A stretch of 64,000 nt of DNA from Deltaproteobacteria bacterium (GCA_016218915.1 JACRCQ010000072.1:232722-296721); one strand, 5' to 3'; positions 9,451 to 18,280 are shown, counted from the first letter of the stretch. Notes: generated by a model from the letters alone, not told the origin. Program-made: numbers and translations.

Positions 9451-9951
9451 CTATTCCGCGGCGCTGTCAGGCGCGCCGTCCGCCGAAGTTGACCCATCCG
9501 CCCCGCCGTCCCGGCAATCCGGCGCGGTCACCAGCACGAAGTAGTCCGAGCACGAGTCGTTCTTGATCCGGATCTTGCGCGTGTCGACCGACTGGATCAG
9601 GCACATGTTGCCAGCCGCGGGAGCGATCGATCCGGTCGAGGTGCCGTTCTCGCTGAAGGATTCGAAGCACGAGACGTCCGCAGGCACGCACCCGAAGTCG
9701 TGGATCAAGTCGTAGCGCTTGCCCCCCGGAAACGAGAGCAAGAGGCCTGACCAGGGGCTCGACATGTAGTAGCCCGACACGACCGCTCCTCCCTTGAACT
9801 CCTCAGGAGGGTTGGAGTCGTCGCCCGTGCTGCACGACGGCCCGAACTGGCTGCATGCGTAGATCCCGACGGCGAGAGCTGCGAGAGCGACCGCTCGGGC
9901 GATCCAGCGGACCGAATCAGGGATTGAGCCAGCGGCAAGCATCTTTGGCAT
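9451..9951 (-). CDS. Lipoprotein, unknown function
   Basis: A 166-residue protein with a signal peptide and a lipobox-like IYAC at about residues 30-33. The mature part holds six to seven Cys residues and Asp/Ser-rich ends; the last ~20 residues (Gly, Asp, Ala, Ser) look disordered. The middle region (GYYMSSPWSGLL, RYDLIHDFGC) is beta-like. No family was recognised. Its start overlaps the end of hemB by 35 bases, which suggests co-transcription; a later Met at 9942 is possible. No functional link to haem synthesis is apparent. Confidence 0.65.
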   Translation of the reverse strand: MPKMLAAGSIPDSVRWIARAVALAALAVGIYACSQFGPSCSTGDDSNPPEEFKGGAVVSGYYMSSPWSGLLLSFPGGKRYDLIHDFGCVPADVSCFESFSENGTSTGSIAPAAGNMCLIQSVDTRKIRIKNDSCSDYFVLVTAPDCRDGGADGSTSADGAPDSAAE

Positions 9952-10906
9952 GGTAGGTCAGGATGAAGTCAGCGCCGGCGCGACGAATGCAAGTGAGCGC
10001 TTCGAGAGTGGCCCGGCGCTCGTCGATCATGTTCGCAGCGGCAGCGGCCTTGATCATCGCATATTCGCCGCTCACGTTGTATGCCCCGATCGGCAGGGTG
10101 GTCTGCTGACGAAGCCGAGCGATGATGTCGAGGTAGGGCAGGGCAGGCTTGACCATCAGCATGTCCGCGCCCTCTTCCTCGTCGAGCGCAGCCTCCCGCA
10201 GCGCTTCGCGAGCATTGGCCGGGTCCATCTGGTATCCGGCACGGTCGCCGAATTGTGGGGCGCAGTCGGCCGCCTCACGGAACGGTCCGTAGAATCCGGA
10301 TGCGTACTTCACCGAGTACGACAGGATCGCGATCTCGTCGAACCCTTCCGCATCCAGCGCCTTGCGAAGGGCCCCCACCCTTCCATCCATCATGTCGCTC
10401 GGCGCCACCACGTCCACGCCTGCGCGCGCATAGCACAGCGCGTCCTGCGCGAGGATCTCGAGGGTCGCATCGTTGTGCACGTCGATCGTGCCATCCGCGC
10501 GCTTGCGAAGCACACCGCAGTGGCCGTGGTCCGTGTACTCGCAGTTGCACACGTCGGCCATCACCAGCAGCTCTGGAGCCGCGCTCTTCATTTCGGCAAT
10601 CGCCCTGGGTACCGGGCCGTCAGGGTCGAAGCCCGCCTTGCCTTCCGGGTCCTTCTTGGCAGGCAGTCCGAACAGGATCACGCCTCCGATCCCGAGCTCG
10701 CGGCACGACTTGGCCTCGGCTGCAGCTGAGCCGATGGGAAGTCGCATCACGCCCGGCATGGTCCCGATAGGCTCGGCCTGCTTGGCTGTGGCGCTGAAGA
10801 ACAGCGGCAGGATCATGTCACCCGGCGCGAGCGTGGTTTCGCGCACCAGCGCACGCATCGAGAGGTTTCGTCGCAGACGCCTGGGTCGTTGAATCGGGAA
10901 CGCCAT
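9917..10906 (-). CDS. hemB: Delta-aminolevulinic acid dehydratase (porphobilinogen synthase)
   Basis: Condenses two 5-aminolevulinate molecules to porphobilinogen, the second common step of haem and corrin synthesis in the cytoplasm. The 329-residue length is normal. Zinc-site cysteines lie in DVCNCEYTDHGHC (Cys120, Cys122, Cys130), so this is a zinc-dependent rather than the Mg-only Asp-rich type. The two Schiff-base lysines are in SYSVKYASGFYGP (Lys200) and MVKPALPYLD (Lys253). The N-terminus (RPRRLRRN, then LVRETTL) is typical. No other haem gene is nearby. Downstream minus-strand genes may be read through. Confidence 0.97.
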   Translation of the reverse strand: MAFPIQRPRRLRRNLSMRALVRETTLAPGDMILPLFFSATAKQAEPIGTMPGVMRLPIGSAAAEAKSCRELGIGGVILFGLPAKKDPEGKAGFDPDGPVPRAIAEMKSAAPELLVMADVCNCEYTDHGHCGVLRKRADGTIDVHNDATLEILAQDALCYARAGVDVVAPSDMMDGRVGALRKALDAEGFDEIAILSYSVKYASGFYGPFREAADCAPQFGDRAGYQMDPANAREALREAALDEEEGADMLMVKPALPYLDIIARLRQQTTLPIGAYNVSGEYAMIKAAAAANMIDERRATLEALTCIRRAGADFILTYHAKDACRWLNP

Positions 10907-10965
10907 GGGCGAAGCCTAGTACCCAGCAGGCACGTTTGCACAGGGGGATTGCCGCCGCGACCGTC

Positions 10966-11002
10966 GTAGAGCCGCGACCGCGGCTCCAAAAATCGCGGCT
11001 AC
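10966..11002. repeat. Short palindromic repeat with GAGCCGCGACCG
   Basis: GTAGAGCCGCGA (10966-10977) pairs imperfectly with TCGCGGCTAC (10993-11002). The inner part AGCCGC-GACC-GCGGCT forms its own hairpin. It overlaps the stop codon of the M16 peptidase gene and shares the 12-base word with the repeat at 8988. Confidence 0.45.
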
Positions 11003-12291
11003 TTGAATCCCTTGACGATCTGCTCGAGCGCTTTCTTCTGGGGCTCTTCGAGCAGGCCCACGGCTACGCCGCACACCCCTTCTGGCCGGAAGATGCGACG
11101 CGCGACATCGCGCACCTGCTCGGCCGTCACCGACAGGATCTCCTGGCGACGCGCGTCGACCGAGTCTGCGATTCCTGCCAGAGCCGACAGCCCGTGGAAG
11201 TCGGCCAGCGCATCGGCATCGTCGATCACCTGGCGCGACTCGAAGCCGTGGCGCATCCTGGTCTTGTCGAGCTCTTCGTCGGTCGGGCCGTCGCGCGCGA
11301 TCTCGCTGACGATCTCGCACAGCTCGCGCATCACCACCGGCGCCCGCTCGTGCTGGACCACCGCACCCAGATCCAGCACGCCGTCGTCTTCGTACGTCTC
11401 GTAGTCCGCCGACACGTCGTAGCAGAGCCCCTTCTCGTCGCAGATCCGCGCATACAACCGGGTCGACATGCCGTCATCCAGCACGCGCAGCAGCACTTCC
11501 GCCGCAGGCTCCTGCGGGTCGTGCTCGCCCGGGGCGCGGAACGCCAGCCGCAGGTCGGTCTGGCTCATCTGGTTCTCGACGTACTTGTAGCGAGGGTGCT
11601 TCTGGGTGCGGGGAGGCGGCGTGGCTGCGACCACCTGGCCAGTCGGCAGCGAGCCGAAAAGGCGGGAGGCGATCTTGACGCCATCATCGGGATCGATCGC
11701 ACCAGCCAGGCACAGCACCGAGTTGGCAGCCGTGTAGTGCAGGGCGTGGTGCCTGCGAAGATCGTCCACGCCCATTCTCTGCAGCGTGTGAATCGATCCG
11801 GTGATCGGAAATCCGAGCGGATGATCGCCGAACATCAGGGCGCGCGACAGGTTGTCAGGATCGATCTGGTGCCCGTTGTCGTCGAGCGTCTCCAGGATCT
11901 CCTCGCGGATGATCGCCCTCTCCAGGTCGATGGCCGTGAACCGCGGGCTGGTCATCACTTCGGCGAAGATGCCCAGCGCTGCCTCGAGGTTCTCCGGAGG
12001 CAGAGACAGACTCATGAGCCCGAAGTCCGAGTGCGTAGCGGCGTACAGCGTGCCGCCGAGCCGCTCGATCGCCAGCGCCTGCTCGTGAGCCGAGGCGAAC
12101 GAGGCCGTGCCGCGATAGAGCATGTGCTCGAGGAAGTGCGAGCAGCCGTTGAGCTCCCGGGTCTCGAAGCGGGAGCCCACGCGCACATGCAAGGAGACGG
12201 CCGCCGTATGCAGCGCGGCGTGCGGGACGCACACCACCCTCAACCCGTTGTCCAGGACCGTTCGAATCGGCTTCGGTGCGTCGAGGCTCAG
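10999..12291 (-). CDS. M16 family zinc metallopeptidase (processing-protease type)
   Basis: About 430 residues with the inverted zinc motif HFLEH (His52, Glu55, His56 from the chosen start). A second acidic cluster REEILE about 75 residues later supplies the third zinc ligand. The middle and C-terminal halves match the paired M16 domains, including FGDHPLGFPITG and an RLYARICDEKGLCY segment. In the family such enzymes cleave short peptides or signal remnants. Start: a TTG at 12243 would cut the first beta strand (TVLDNGLRVV). The frame upstream offers only a CTG at 12291 that overlaps the preceding stop as CTGA and gives a natural N-terminus. Probably coupled to the foldase gene upstream. Confidence 0.85.
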   Translation of the reverse strand: MSLDAPKPIRTVLDNGLRVVCVPHAALHTAAVSLHVRVGSRFETRELNGCSHFLEHMLYRGTASFASAHEQALAIERLGGTLYAATHSDFGLMSLSLPPENLEAALGIFAEVMTSPRFTAIDLERAIIREEILETLDDNGHQIDPDNLSRALMFGDHPLGFPITGSIHTLQRMGVDDLRRHHALHYTAANSVLCLAGAIDPDDGVKIASRLFGSLPTGQVVAATPPPRTQKHPRYKYVENQMSQTDLRLAFRAPGEHDPQEPAAEVLLRVLDDGMSTRLYARICDEKGLCYDVSADYETYEDDGVLDLGAVVQHERAPVVMRELCEIVSEIARDGPTDEELDKTRMRHGFESRQVIDDADALADFHGLSALAGIADSVDARRQEILSVTAEQVRDVARRIFRPEGVCGVAVGLLEEPQKKALEQIVKGFK

Positions 12292-14078
12292 TCGTCACCG
12301 CCCTCTTCGTCACCGCTGCCCTTGCCATCCTTGGCCGGACCTGCGGCGAACGACTCGTTCATCTTGGTCTCGGCCTTGGCAGCCTGCTTGAGCTTGGCGA
12401 TGTAGTCGGCGAGCATCTCCTGGCCCTTGGCGTGAACCATGCGCTGAACGAAGTCCTCGCGATCCTTCTCGAAAGCCTCGCGGGTTGCGGCCTTCTTCTC
12501 CTTGAGCTGGATGACCGCGTAGCCGTCCTCCATCCTCACGAGGTCTCCGCCCACCTGGCCGGGCTTGTCGAGCTTGAAGGCCATCGCAGCGACATTGGCG
12601 TCGCGTGCGGCATCCGGGATGGGGCGGCCGTCCGGGGTGAACGATGCGGTCGACTCGACCTTGGGGCGCATCGGGTCAGGCTTGTCTTCGACCTTGTCCG
12701 GCTCCTTGCCAGCTGCGCGGGCAGCGTCCTCGCGCTTCTTGTCGTCGGCCTTCTTCTTGTCGTCAGCCTTCTTCATGAACTTTGCGTACTTGTCGTCGAG
12801 GAGCTTGATGGCCTCCTCGGTCGCGTCCGCGAGGCTCTTGCCTTCCTGCGCGCTTCGCAGCACGGATTTGGCTGCATCGCTCATGATCTGATCAGCGACC
12901 ATCCCCTTCATCACGTCCGCTGCCACGATCCGCTTCCCATCCGCCTCGGCCTTGGTCGGGTCGTCGCTCACGATGGCGATCAGCTGGATGATGTGCACGC
13001 CGTACTGCGAGTCGACCTTGTCGGACAGGTCGCCGACCTTGGCGAGGGCAAAGGTCGCATCCTCGAAGGTCTTGATCATCTTGCCGTTCTTCGCGAAGCA
13101 GGGCACTTCGCCGCCGCGCGGCGCTGAGTTGTCATCCTCGCTCATGTCCGCGGCCACGGACGCGAAGTCCTCGCCAGCGCGCAGCCGTCCGAGCGCCTTG
13201 TCTGCCAGGTTCTGCGCCTCGACCGGCTCATGGCCGTCAGGCTGCATGTCGCTCTTGTAGCGGATGAGGATGTGACGAGCCTTGCGGCAGCCAGGCACGA
13301 ACTCGGACTTGCGTGCTGTGAAGCTTTTGTCGATGTCCTCGGCATGCTCCTTGGACCAGTCCTCGATGGCCTTGGGCGAGGTGTCGATGTAGCGGGCCGT
13401 CACCCATCCGCGGCGGAAGCGCACGTAGTCGATCGAAGCCGTGGACCTCTCGCGCACGTACGAGGCAAACGCCTCGTCATCGCTCACGCGGGCGCGGGAG
13501 CGGATCAGGTCGCGCATGCGCTCGGCGATCAGCTCCTCGCGCTGCATCTCCTTGAACTCTTTCTCGGAGCGGTTCGTGGTCTGCTTGATCGTGCGCTGGT
13601 AGACTTTGTAATCGAACTGCTTGGAGGTCGTATTCTCGAAGTTGAGCAGCCGCAGCCCAGGCTCGAACATGTTCAGGCTCATGGCGAGCATCTGGCCGGA
13701 CTGGATGGGGAGCGAGACGCGCAAGCGCCCCTTGACCAGCTGCTTGTTGATCTCGTCCTCCGAGATCTGGATCTTGAGCCGGGCAGCATCCTGCACCAGG
13801 AGCGTGCGCTCCAGCAGCCCTTCCATCACCTGCCGGCGCAGGCCCAACCTCTTGATGTGCTGCTCGTCGAATCGGCCGGGCATGGCGAGCGCCAGTGAGG
13901 CCCAGAACTCCTTCGGATCCACGCACCGATCGCGCACCGTCACCACACACTGCTGCGAAAGAGAGCCTGTTCGCTGCGATGCGTTGGGGCGGAACTGGAT
14001 GATGAAGACGAGCATGATCGCTACGACGATGGCGCCGTAGACGACCGACATGAGCCCTTTCTGGCCTGCAGTTGACAT
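12288..14078 (-). CDS. PpiD/SurA-like peptidyl-prolyl isomerase, membrane anchored
   Basis: About 596 residues from Met 14078. One N-terminal membrane segment (about 12-30, SVVYGAIVVAIMLVFII) precedes a SurA-N-like helical region (about 45-200). A rotamase/parvulin core begins at ARHILIRY, with GEDFASVAADMSED and YGVHIIQL. A Lys/Asp-rich segment follows (about 440-480, KKADDKKKADDKK), then a second partial parvulin-like domain. Such proteins are periplasmic, inner-membrane-anchored folding factors for exported outer-membrane proteins and lipoproteins. The charged linker is long for PpiD. The stop overlaps the likely CTG start of the M16 peptidase, an arrangement that suggests joint handling of exported proteins. 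Confidence 0.85.
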   Translation of the reverse strand: MSTAGQKGLMSVVYGAIVVAIMLVFIIQFRPNASQRTGSLSQQCVVTVRDRCVDPKEFWASLALAMPGRFDEQHIKRLGLRRQVMEGLLERTLLVQDAARLKIQISEDEINKQLVKGRLRVSLPIQSGQMLAMSLNMFEPGLRLLNFENTTSKQFDYKVYQRTIKQTTNRSEKEFKEMQREELIAERMRDLIRSRARVSDDEAFASYVRERSTASIDYVRFRRGWVTARYIDTSPKAIEDWSKEHAEDIDKSFTARKSEFVPGCRKARHILIRYKSDMQPDGHEPVEAQNLADKALGRLRAGEDFASVAADMSEDDNSAPRGGEVPCFAKNGKMIKTFEDATFALAKVGDLSDKVDSQYGVHIIQLIAIVSDDPTKAEADGKRIVAADVMKGMVADQIMSDAAKSVLRSAQEGKSLADATEEAIKLLDDKYAKFMKKADDKKKADDKKREDAARAAGKEPDKVEDKPDPMRPKVESTASFTPDGRPIPDAARDANVAAMAFKLDKPGQVGGDLVRMEDGYAVIQLKEKKAATREAFEKDREDFVQRMVHAKGQEMLADYIAKLKQAAKAETKMNESFAAGPAKDGKGSGDEEGGDD

Positions 14079-14255
14079 GTGGGGAGCCTGACCTGTTCGC
14101 AGGGGTTGCGAGGGGCTGCGGCATACCATGCAGCCCGGTGAGGGTCCATTCGACGTGGCTTGAAAGCAATGGACCTGGGTGGATCGTTTCGGATGCCCCG
14201 CCCTTCTACGGGAAAAGGACCGGGAATGCGAGGTGTTCGTGCCCTGAAAATCCGG

Positions 14256-14693
14256 TCAGCGGGGAGCGACCTTCTCCAGGCTCAGGGCAAATCGAAGCAC
14301 GTCCTCGGCTTCCTCCAGGGAACCAAGCTCCCGCTCGAACACCACCTGGTACCAGACGTCCAGCACCGTGTCCGGTTCGATGGGGTCCTGCTGCGGAATC
14401 ACCACCGTGCTGACTTCTCGAAAGCCGTGCGCCGACGCCCTGACAGCCAGCCGCCGCGCGCGCTCGAACAGCGCCGCGGGCGTTTCATGCGACCACGGAA
14501 AGTCGCTGCGCTGGGCTCGGGTCATGAACCTCACACGCATGGGCTCGCCTGTCAGCAGCGCCACGCTTCCGTCCATGATCAGATTGTCCCTGACCAGCTC
14601 TGCGAGCTGCACTTCCTCAGGGTTCGTGCGGTAGACCAGGAAGCCCCTGCTAACGAGGTGCTTCTTCAGGTCTTGGATTTTAAGTGCAGGCAT
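14256..14693 (-). CDS. Conserved hypothetical protein
   Basis: A 145-residue soluble protein from Met 14693 (PALKIQDLKKHLVSRGFLVY). The longer frame to 14729 adds residues that look untranslated. It has no signal peptide or membrane segment. Features are an N-terminal helix-turn pattern, a central beta-rich part (GSVALLTGEPMRVRFMT) and a C-terminal acidic helix (ELGSLEEAEDVLRFAL). No family was recognised. It is isolated: 177 bases from the PilZ gene on the other strand and 177 bases from the foldase gene start. A 7-base hairpin lies beyond its end (14113-14119 with 14130-14136). Confidence 0.65.
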   Translation of the reverse strand: MPALKIQDLKKHLVSRGFLVYRTNPEEVQLAELVRDNLIMDGSVALLTGEPMRVRFMTRAQRSDFPWSHETPAALFERARRLAVRASAHGFREVSTVVIPQQDPIEPDTVLDVWYQVVFERELGSLEEAEDVLRFALSLEKVAPR

Positions 14694-14870
14694 GCGGGCT
14701 TGAACGGGGTGATAGCTGCACTCTTTCAAAAGACCGCTGGGGAGTCAATGCATCGCGCGCCGATCTGGCGTGGTTGCACGCTTGACCCCCGCGAGCTAAG
14801 GCTTGGCACCGTCAGGCGTGGGGTGATGGCACCGCGAATACTCGCCTTCGGTCAAGACACCAAGTAGTAT

Positions 14871-15431
14871 GTGATAGCATTGAATCGACGCAGCCTCACT
14901 CCGAGTCTCGGTATCCCCGTGCAGGGAATCCCTGCCACGCGACGTGGCGGCGGCGGGGCTCGCCGTGAGATCTCTTCTCGAATCAGCCTCGTGTCCGGCG
15001 GAACCGAGTACAACGGCTGGGCGCTGAACATCAGCCGCGGCGGCATCCGCGTCGTCATCGAGGAGCGTGTCGAGCTCGGACAGGAGTTCGAGATCCGCGA
15101 GCTGGACCCTGATATCGCGGACGGCGGTCCCTTCCATGGGCGCGTGGTCTGGGTCCAGGACGAGCCTGACGGGTCGGTCGTCGGCATGGAGTTCGTCGGG
15201 CCCGAGTTGCCCAAATTCGGGGAAAAGGCGGCCCTGAGCACGTCCCATCCGCCTTCGAGCGGAGCTCCTGCGCCTTCGAGCACGGCTCCAGCGCCCGCAC
15301 AGTCCGCCTCGGTAGTCGGTGCTGCCGGCAAGTCGCCCAGCTCCACGACCCTGGAAGTGGCCGTGCCCTCGCAGGTGACCATCACCACAGCTCCCGAGGC
15401 TGAGCAGCCGTCCGGCGAAAAGAAGTCCTGA
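14871..15431 (+). CDS. PilZ-domain protein (candidate c-di-GMP receptor)
   Basis: A 186-residue protein starting with GTG at 14871; an in-frame GTG at 14919 is an alternative. The PilZ pattern is visible as RREISSRISLVSGG (Arg-rich motif) followed by ALNISRGGIRVVIEE (N-x-S-x-x-G motif) and a beta-barrel part to FHGRVVWVQDE and VGMEFVG (about 35-120). The C-terminal 65 residues are Pro/Ala/Ser-rich and probably disordered. PilZ domains bind cyclic-di-GMP and modulate motility, secretion or development. The RxxxR-like spacing is not textbook, so binding is not certain. No partner gene is adjacent; the structured repeat follows. Confidence 0.8.
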   Translation: MIALNRRSLTPSLGIPVQGIPATRRGGGGARREISSRISLVSGGTEYNGWALNISRGGIRVVIEERVELGQEFEIRELDPDIADGGPFHGRVVWVQDEPDGSVVGMEFVGPELPKFGEKAALSTSHPPSSGAPAPSSTAPAPAQSASVVGAAGKSPSSTTLEVAVPSQVTITTAPEAEQPSGEKKS

Positions 15432-15842
15432 GTCAAGGCCACAGGCTGCAGGGGCCGTCTCAAGACTCTCTTGATGAACTGTTAAGTCACCTCCCCCGCC
15501 TCGCTTCGCGAGGCACCCCCTCCGCACGCCCGCCGATCCGTCGGAGCAAACCCGCGGAGTTCGAGAGGTCGGGCGGCGGAGGGGGTAGGAAAATCTAAGC
15601 GGATCGCGCTCTGGCCCCCTCCGGCTGCCGCCTTGGATGATCCTCGGGATGCGGCAGATCCGGAGGGGGCGGGGCGCGAAGCGCCCGGGGGAGGTGATCA
15701 ATTCCAGGAGTGAGCCGTGCGTGACGGCAATATTGAGACAGCCTCTGCACCCGCCCCAATCAGAACTGCGAAACCTTTGACCCAGCTCCGGGCATCCAAC
15801 GACCGCACCACCGATCCCCAACTCACCCACGGAGATGTGACG
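15432..15842. other. 411-base intergenic region holding the 211-base repeat
   Basis: Mostly taken up by the structured element at 15487-15697. The remaining 145 bases before the peroxiredoxin start show only its ribosome-binding site (CACGGAGATGTGACG, 15829-15842 approximately). A frame open upstream to 15717 is better explained as leader. Confidence 0.55.
15487..15697. repeat. 211-base palindromic element with 12-base terminal inverted repeats
   Basis: TCACCTCCCCCG (15487-15498) is repeated exactly inverted at 15686-15697. Next to each end lies a short stem with GCTTCGC in its loop region (GCCTCG/CGAGGC on the left, GGGCGC/GCGCCC-type on the right). Two longer inner hairpins follow: ACCCCCTCCGC...GCGGAGGGGGT, and GCCCCCTCCGG...CCGGAGGGGGC. 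The two ends are therefore inverted copies with compensated stem changes. It could be a MITE-like or REP/BIME-like element, or a structured RNA. Confidence 0.8.
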
Positions 15843-16442
15843 ATGAGCGTACTCGTTCAGAAGCCTGCCCCTGCGTTCAAAGCCACGGCGATCATGCCGG
15901 ACAACAGCATCAACGACAACTTCACCCTCGAGTCTTTCCGCGGCAAGTACGCGGTCCTGTTCTTCTATCCGCTCGACTTCACCTTCGTATGCCCCTCCGA
16001 GATCCTTGCCTTCGATCATCGCGTCGAGGAGTTCAAGAAGCGCAACTGCGAGGTCATCGGCGTGTCCATCGACTCGCACTTCACTCATCTCGCCTGGAAG
16101 AACACGGCCGTGGACAACGGTGGCATCGGCAAGGTCCGGTTCCCCCTGGTGGCAGACCTCACCAAGAAGATCGCCCGGGACTACGACGTGCTGGTGGATG
16201 ACGCAGTGGCGCTGCGCGGCACGTTCCTCATCGACAAGCAGGGCATCGTGCGACATCAGGTGGTCAACGACTTGCCCCTGGGCCGGAACATCGACGACGC
16301 GCTGCGCACACTCGACGCGCTCCAGTATCTCGAGGAGCATGGCGAGGTGTGCCCTGCGAACTGGAAGAAGGGCGATGCTGCCATGAAGCCGACCACCGAC
16401 GGCGTCGCGAGGTATCTCAAGGAGCACGCCAAGAATCTGTAG
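15843..16442 (+). CDS. 2-Cys peroxiredoxin (AhpC/Prx1 type)
   Basis: A 199-residue thiol peroxidase reducing hydrogen peroxide and organic peroxides in the cytoplasm. The peroxidatic Cys50 is in DFTFVCPSE and the resolving Cys170 in HGEVCPANW, the typical 2-Cys arrangement with both subunits of the dimer involved. Thr47 and the conserved Arg of the active site (VALRGTFLID, about 125) are present. Start 15843 is preceded by GGAG; the longer frame to 15717 has no site. The thioredoxin gene 57 bases downstream may supply the reductant, although the proteins could also be separately expressed. Regulation is not visible. Confidence 0.95.
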   Translation: MSVLVQKPAPAFKATAIMPDNSINDNFTLESFRGKYAVLFFYPLDFTFVCPSEILAFDHRVEEFKKRNCEVIGVSIDSHFTHLAWKNTAVDNGGIGKVRFPLVADLTKKIARDYDVLVDDAVALRGTFLIDKQGIVRHQVVNDLPLGRNIDDALRTLDALQYLEEHGEVCPANWKKGDAAMKPTTDGVARYLKEHAKNL

Positions 16443-16499
16443 GCGTGCTGGCCGCCACTTCTGAATCCTTCCTGCCTGACCCCGCTCCAACCGATCACC

Positions 16500-16958
16500 A
16501 TGCAAGAACAGACCACGACGATCGAGTGCGAGAGCTGCAACAAGTCCAACCGGGTGCCGCTGGCGCGCTTGAAGGACAAGCCCAAGTGCGGCGAGTGCGG
16601 AGCGCTCCTGCCGCTGGGCGGAGGGCCCATCACGATCACCGACGACAACTTCGACACCGTGGTGTCCACGTCGCCGGTGCCGGTGGTGGTCGACTTCTGG
16701 GCACCCTGGTGCGGGCCGTGCCGGATGATCGGACCGGTCCTGGAGCAGATTGCAGGCGAAAAGCCCTTTGATGTGCTGGTCGCCAAGCTCAACGTCGACG
16801 AGAACCCGAGGACTGCGGCCCGTTTCCAGGTCCGGAGCATCCCCATGCTGGTCGCCTTCCACGACGGCGAAGCTCTCGATTCCCAGGTGGGGGCCCTGCC
16901 GCCTGCCTCCATGCGCACCTGGGTGGACCGGGTGATCAACCGCGCACGCGCTGCCTGA
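16500..16958 (+). CDS. trxC: Thioredoxin 2 with N-terminal zinc ribbon
   Basis: A 152-residue protein. The N-terminal four-cysteine zinc finger (Cys10, Cys13, Cys30, Cys33; CESC and CGEC) marks thioredoxin 2. The redox centre WCGPC (70-74) follows the usual strand VVVDFWAP. A cis-Pro loop (SIPMLVAF) completes the fold. TrxC reduces disulfides during oxidative stress. It follows the peroxiredoxin gene at 57 bases on the same strand, and a shared peroxide-defence role is a reasonable inference. The start overlaps no neighbour. The ribosome-binding site is not obvious. Confidence 0.93.
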   Translation: MQEQTTTIECESCNKSNRVPLARLKDKPKCGECGALLPLGGGPITITDDNFDTVVSTSPVPVVVDFWAPWCGPCRMIGPVLEQIAGEKPFDVLVAKLNVDENPRTAARFQVRSIPMLVAFHDGEALDSQVGALPPASMRTWVDRVINRARAA

Positions 16959-17041
16959 TCCATTGCCCCCCATGTTGGTGATCCCGCGCGTTGATGGTAG
17001 AGTCCATCGAGGACTTGTTCGCTCACGCGCGGAGGCTTGCC

Positions 17042-18217
17042 ATGGCGAAGACGGCATCGAGACTTATCTGGGGCAGCGCATCAGCGGCTTTGATGTTGAT
17101 CGGTGCCTACGCATGCGGCACGAGCAACGACACTCCCCCGTTTACCCCAGGACATGGCGCGAGCGCCGGCTCGGGCGGAAAGCTCGACGGGTCGGCAGCG
17201 GGCAATACCGGCGGCACGAGCAACGGCGGCGGTGGCTCGGGCGGGTTCTTCATCGATGCACCGCTCGGCGATCAGGAGCTGAACTCGGACTCAGCGTGCG
17301 CGGCTGACGAGGTCAAAGCCGAGGTGCTGCCGCTCGACCTGTACCTGATGGTCGATCGGTCTGCATCCATGGATAACGCCGGCAAGTGGACCAACCAGTC
17401 CGCTGCGCTCAAGAGCTTCTTCGCGGCCCCCGAGAGCGCTGGGCTCTGGCTCGCGCTTCGATTCTTCCCGCTCAACGATGTCTGGGCTCCCCAGGATCCG
17501 CAGTGTAGCGGCAACGCCTACACCACGCCGCTGGTGGATTGGGGCGAGCTTCCGGGACACGAAGGCGCGCTCAGCGGCGCGATCGACGGAACCGGTCCCA
17601 ACGGATCGTTCACCCCTACGCAGGAAGCGCTCAACGGCGTGCTCAAGGGAGCTTTGCAGCGCCAGCAGGCAGAGCCGCTGCACGTGGTGGCTGCGGTCAT
17701 CGTGAGCGACGGCGAGCCTTGCTGCGACGACTGTCCGCTCGAGAACGCCGGCCAGCTCGCCGCAATCGCAGGGCAGTACGCGAACGGAACGCCCCCGATC
17801 AAGACCTTCGCGATCTACGTAGACGTCAAGGCGACCGACGTGATGAACCAGATCGCGCAGCAAGGTGGAACGACCGCGCCCTTTGACGCCACGTCCGGGC
17901 AGGCTGCGTTCATCGCCGCGCTCAACGCGATCCGCGGCAGCGCGCTCGGCTGCGAGTACAAGGTTCCCGAAGGCGACGGCGGCAAGGTCAACCCCAAGCT
18001 GGTGCAGGTGAAGTACACGCCCGGCACGGGAGGCGACGGCACCGAGCTCAAGCAGGTCGACGACAAGAGCAAGTGCGGCTCTGAGGGTGGCTGGTACTAC
18101 GACAACAACACTTCCCCGACCAAGATCACACTCTGTGATTCGACGTGCGCAACGGTTCGCAACGACGACAAGGCCAAGATCTCGATCCTGCTCGGGTGCG
18201 GCTCGACGCAGTACTGA
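17042..18217 (+). CDS. von Willebrand factor A domain lipoprotein
   Basis: A 391-residue exported protein. The signal peptide ends in a lipobox-like GAYAC (Cys25), followed by a Gly/Ser/Asn-rich spacer (about 38-70). The vWA domain begins at LDLYLMVDRSASM; Asp105, Ser107 and Ser109 form the DxSxS metal-ion-dependent adhesion site. VAAVIVSDGEPCCDDC carries the later Asp typical of the fold. Many Cys residues in the second half indicate disulfides. vWA lipoproteins mediate contacts with proteins or surfaces. The Met at 17042 was preferred to the upstream frame because it begins the signal peptide directly. No operon partner was identified. Confidence 0.85.
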   Translation: MAKTASRLIWGSASAALMLIGAYACGTSNDTPPFTPGHGASAGSGGKLDGSAAGNTGGTSNGGGGSGGFFIDAPLGDQELNSDSACAADEVKAEVLPLDLYLMVDRSASMDNAGKWTNQSAALKSFFAAPESAGLWLALRFFPLNDVWAPQDPQCSGNAYTTPLVDWGELPGHEGALSGAIDGTGPNGSFTPTQEALNGVLKGALQRQQAEPLHVVAAVIVSDGEPCCDDCPLENAGQLAAIAGQYANGTPPIKTFAIYVDVKATDVMNQIAQQGGTTAPFDATSGQAAFIAALNAIRGSALGCEYKVPEGDGGKVNPKLVQVKYTPGTGGDGTELKQVDDKSKCGSEGGWYYDNNTSPTKITLCDSTCATVRNDDKAKISILLGCGSTQY

Positions 18218-18280
18218 CCCCAGTACCTTCGCCTTCCTCGACGGCTGACAACCGCGTGCAGCCGCTCCACATTGCCCCCG

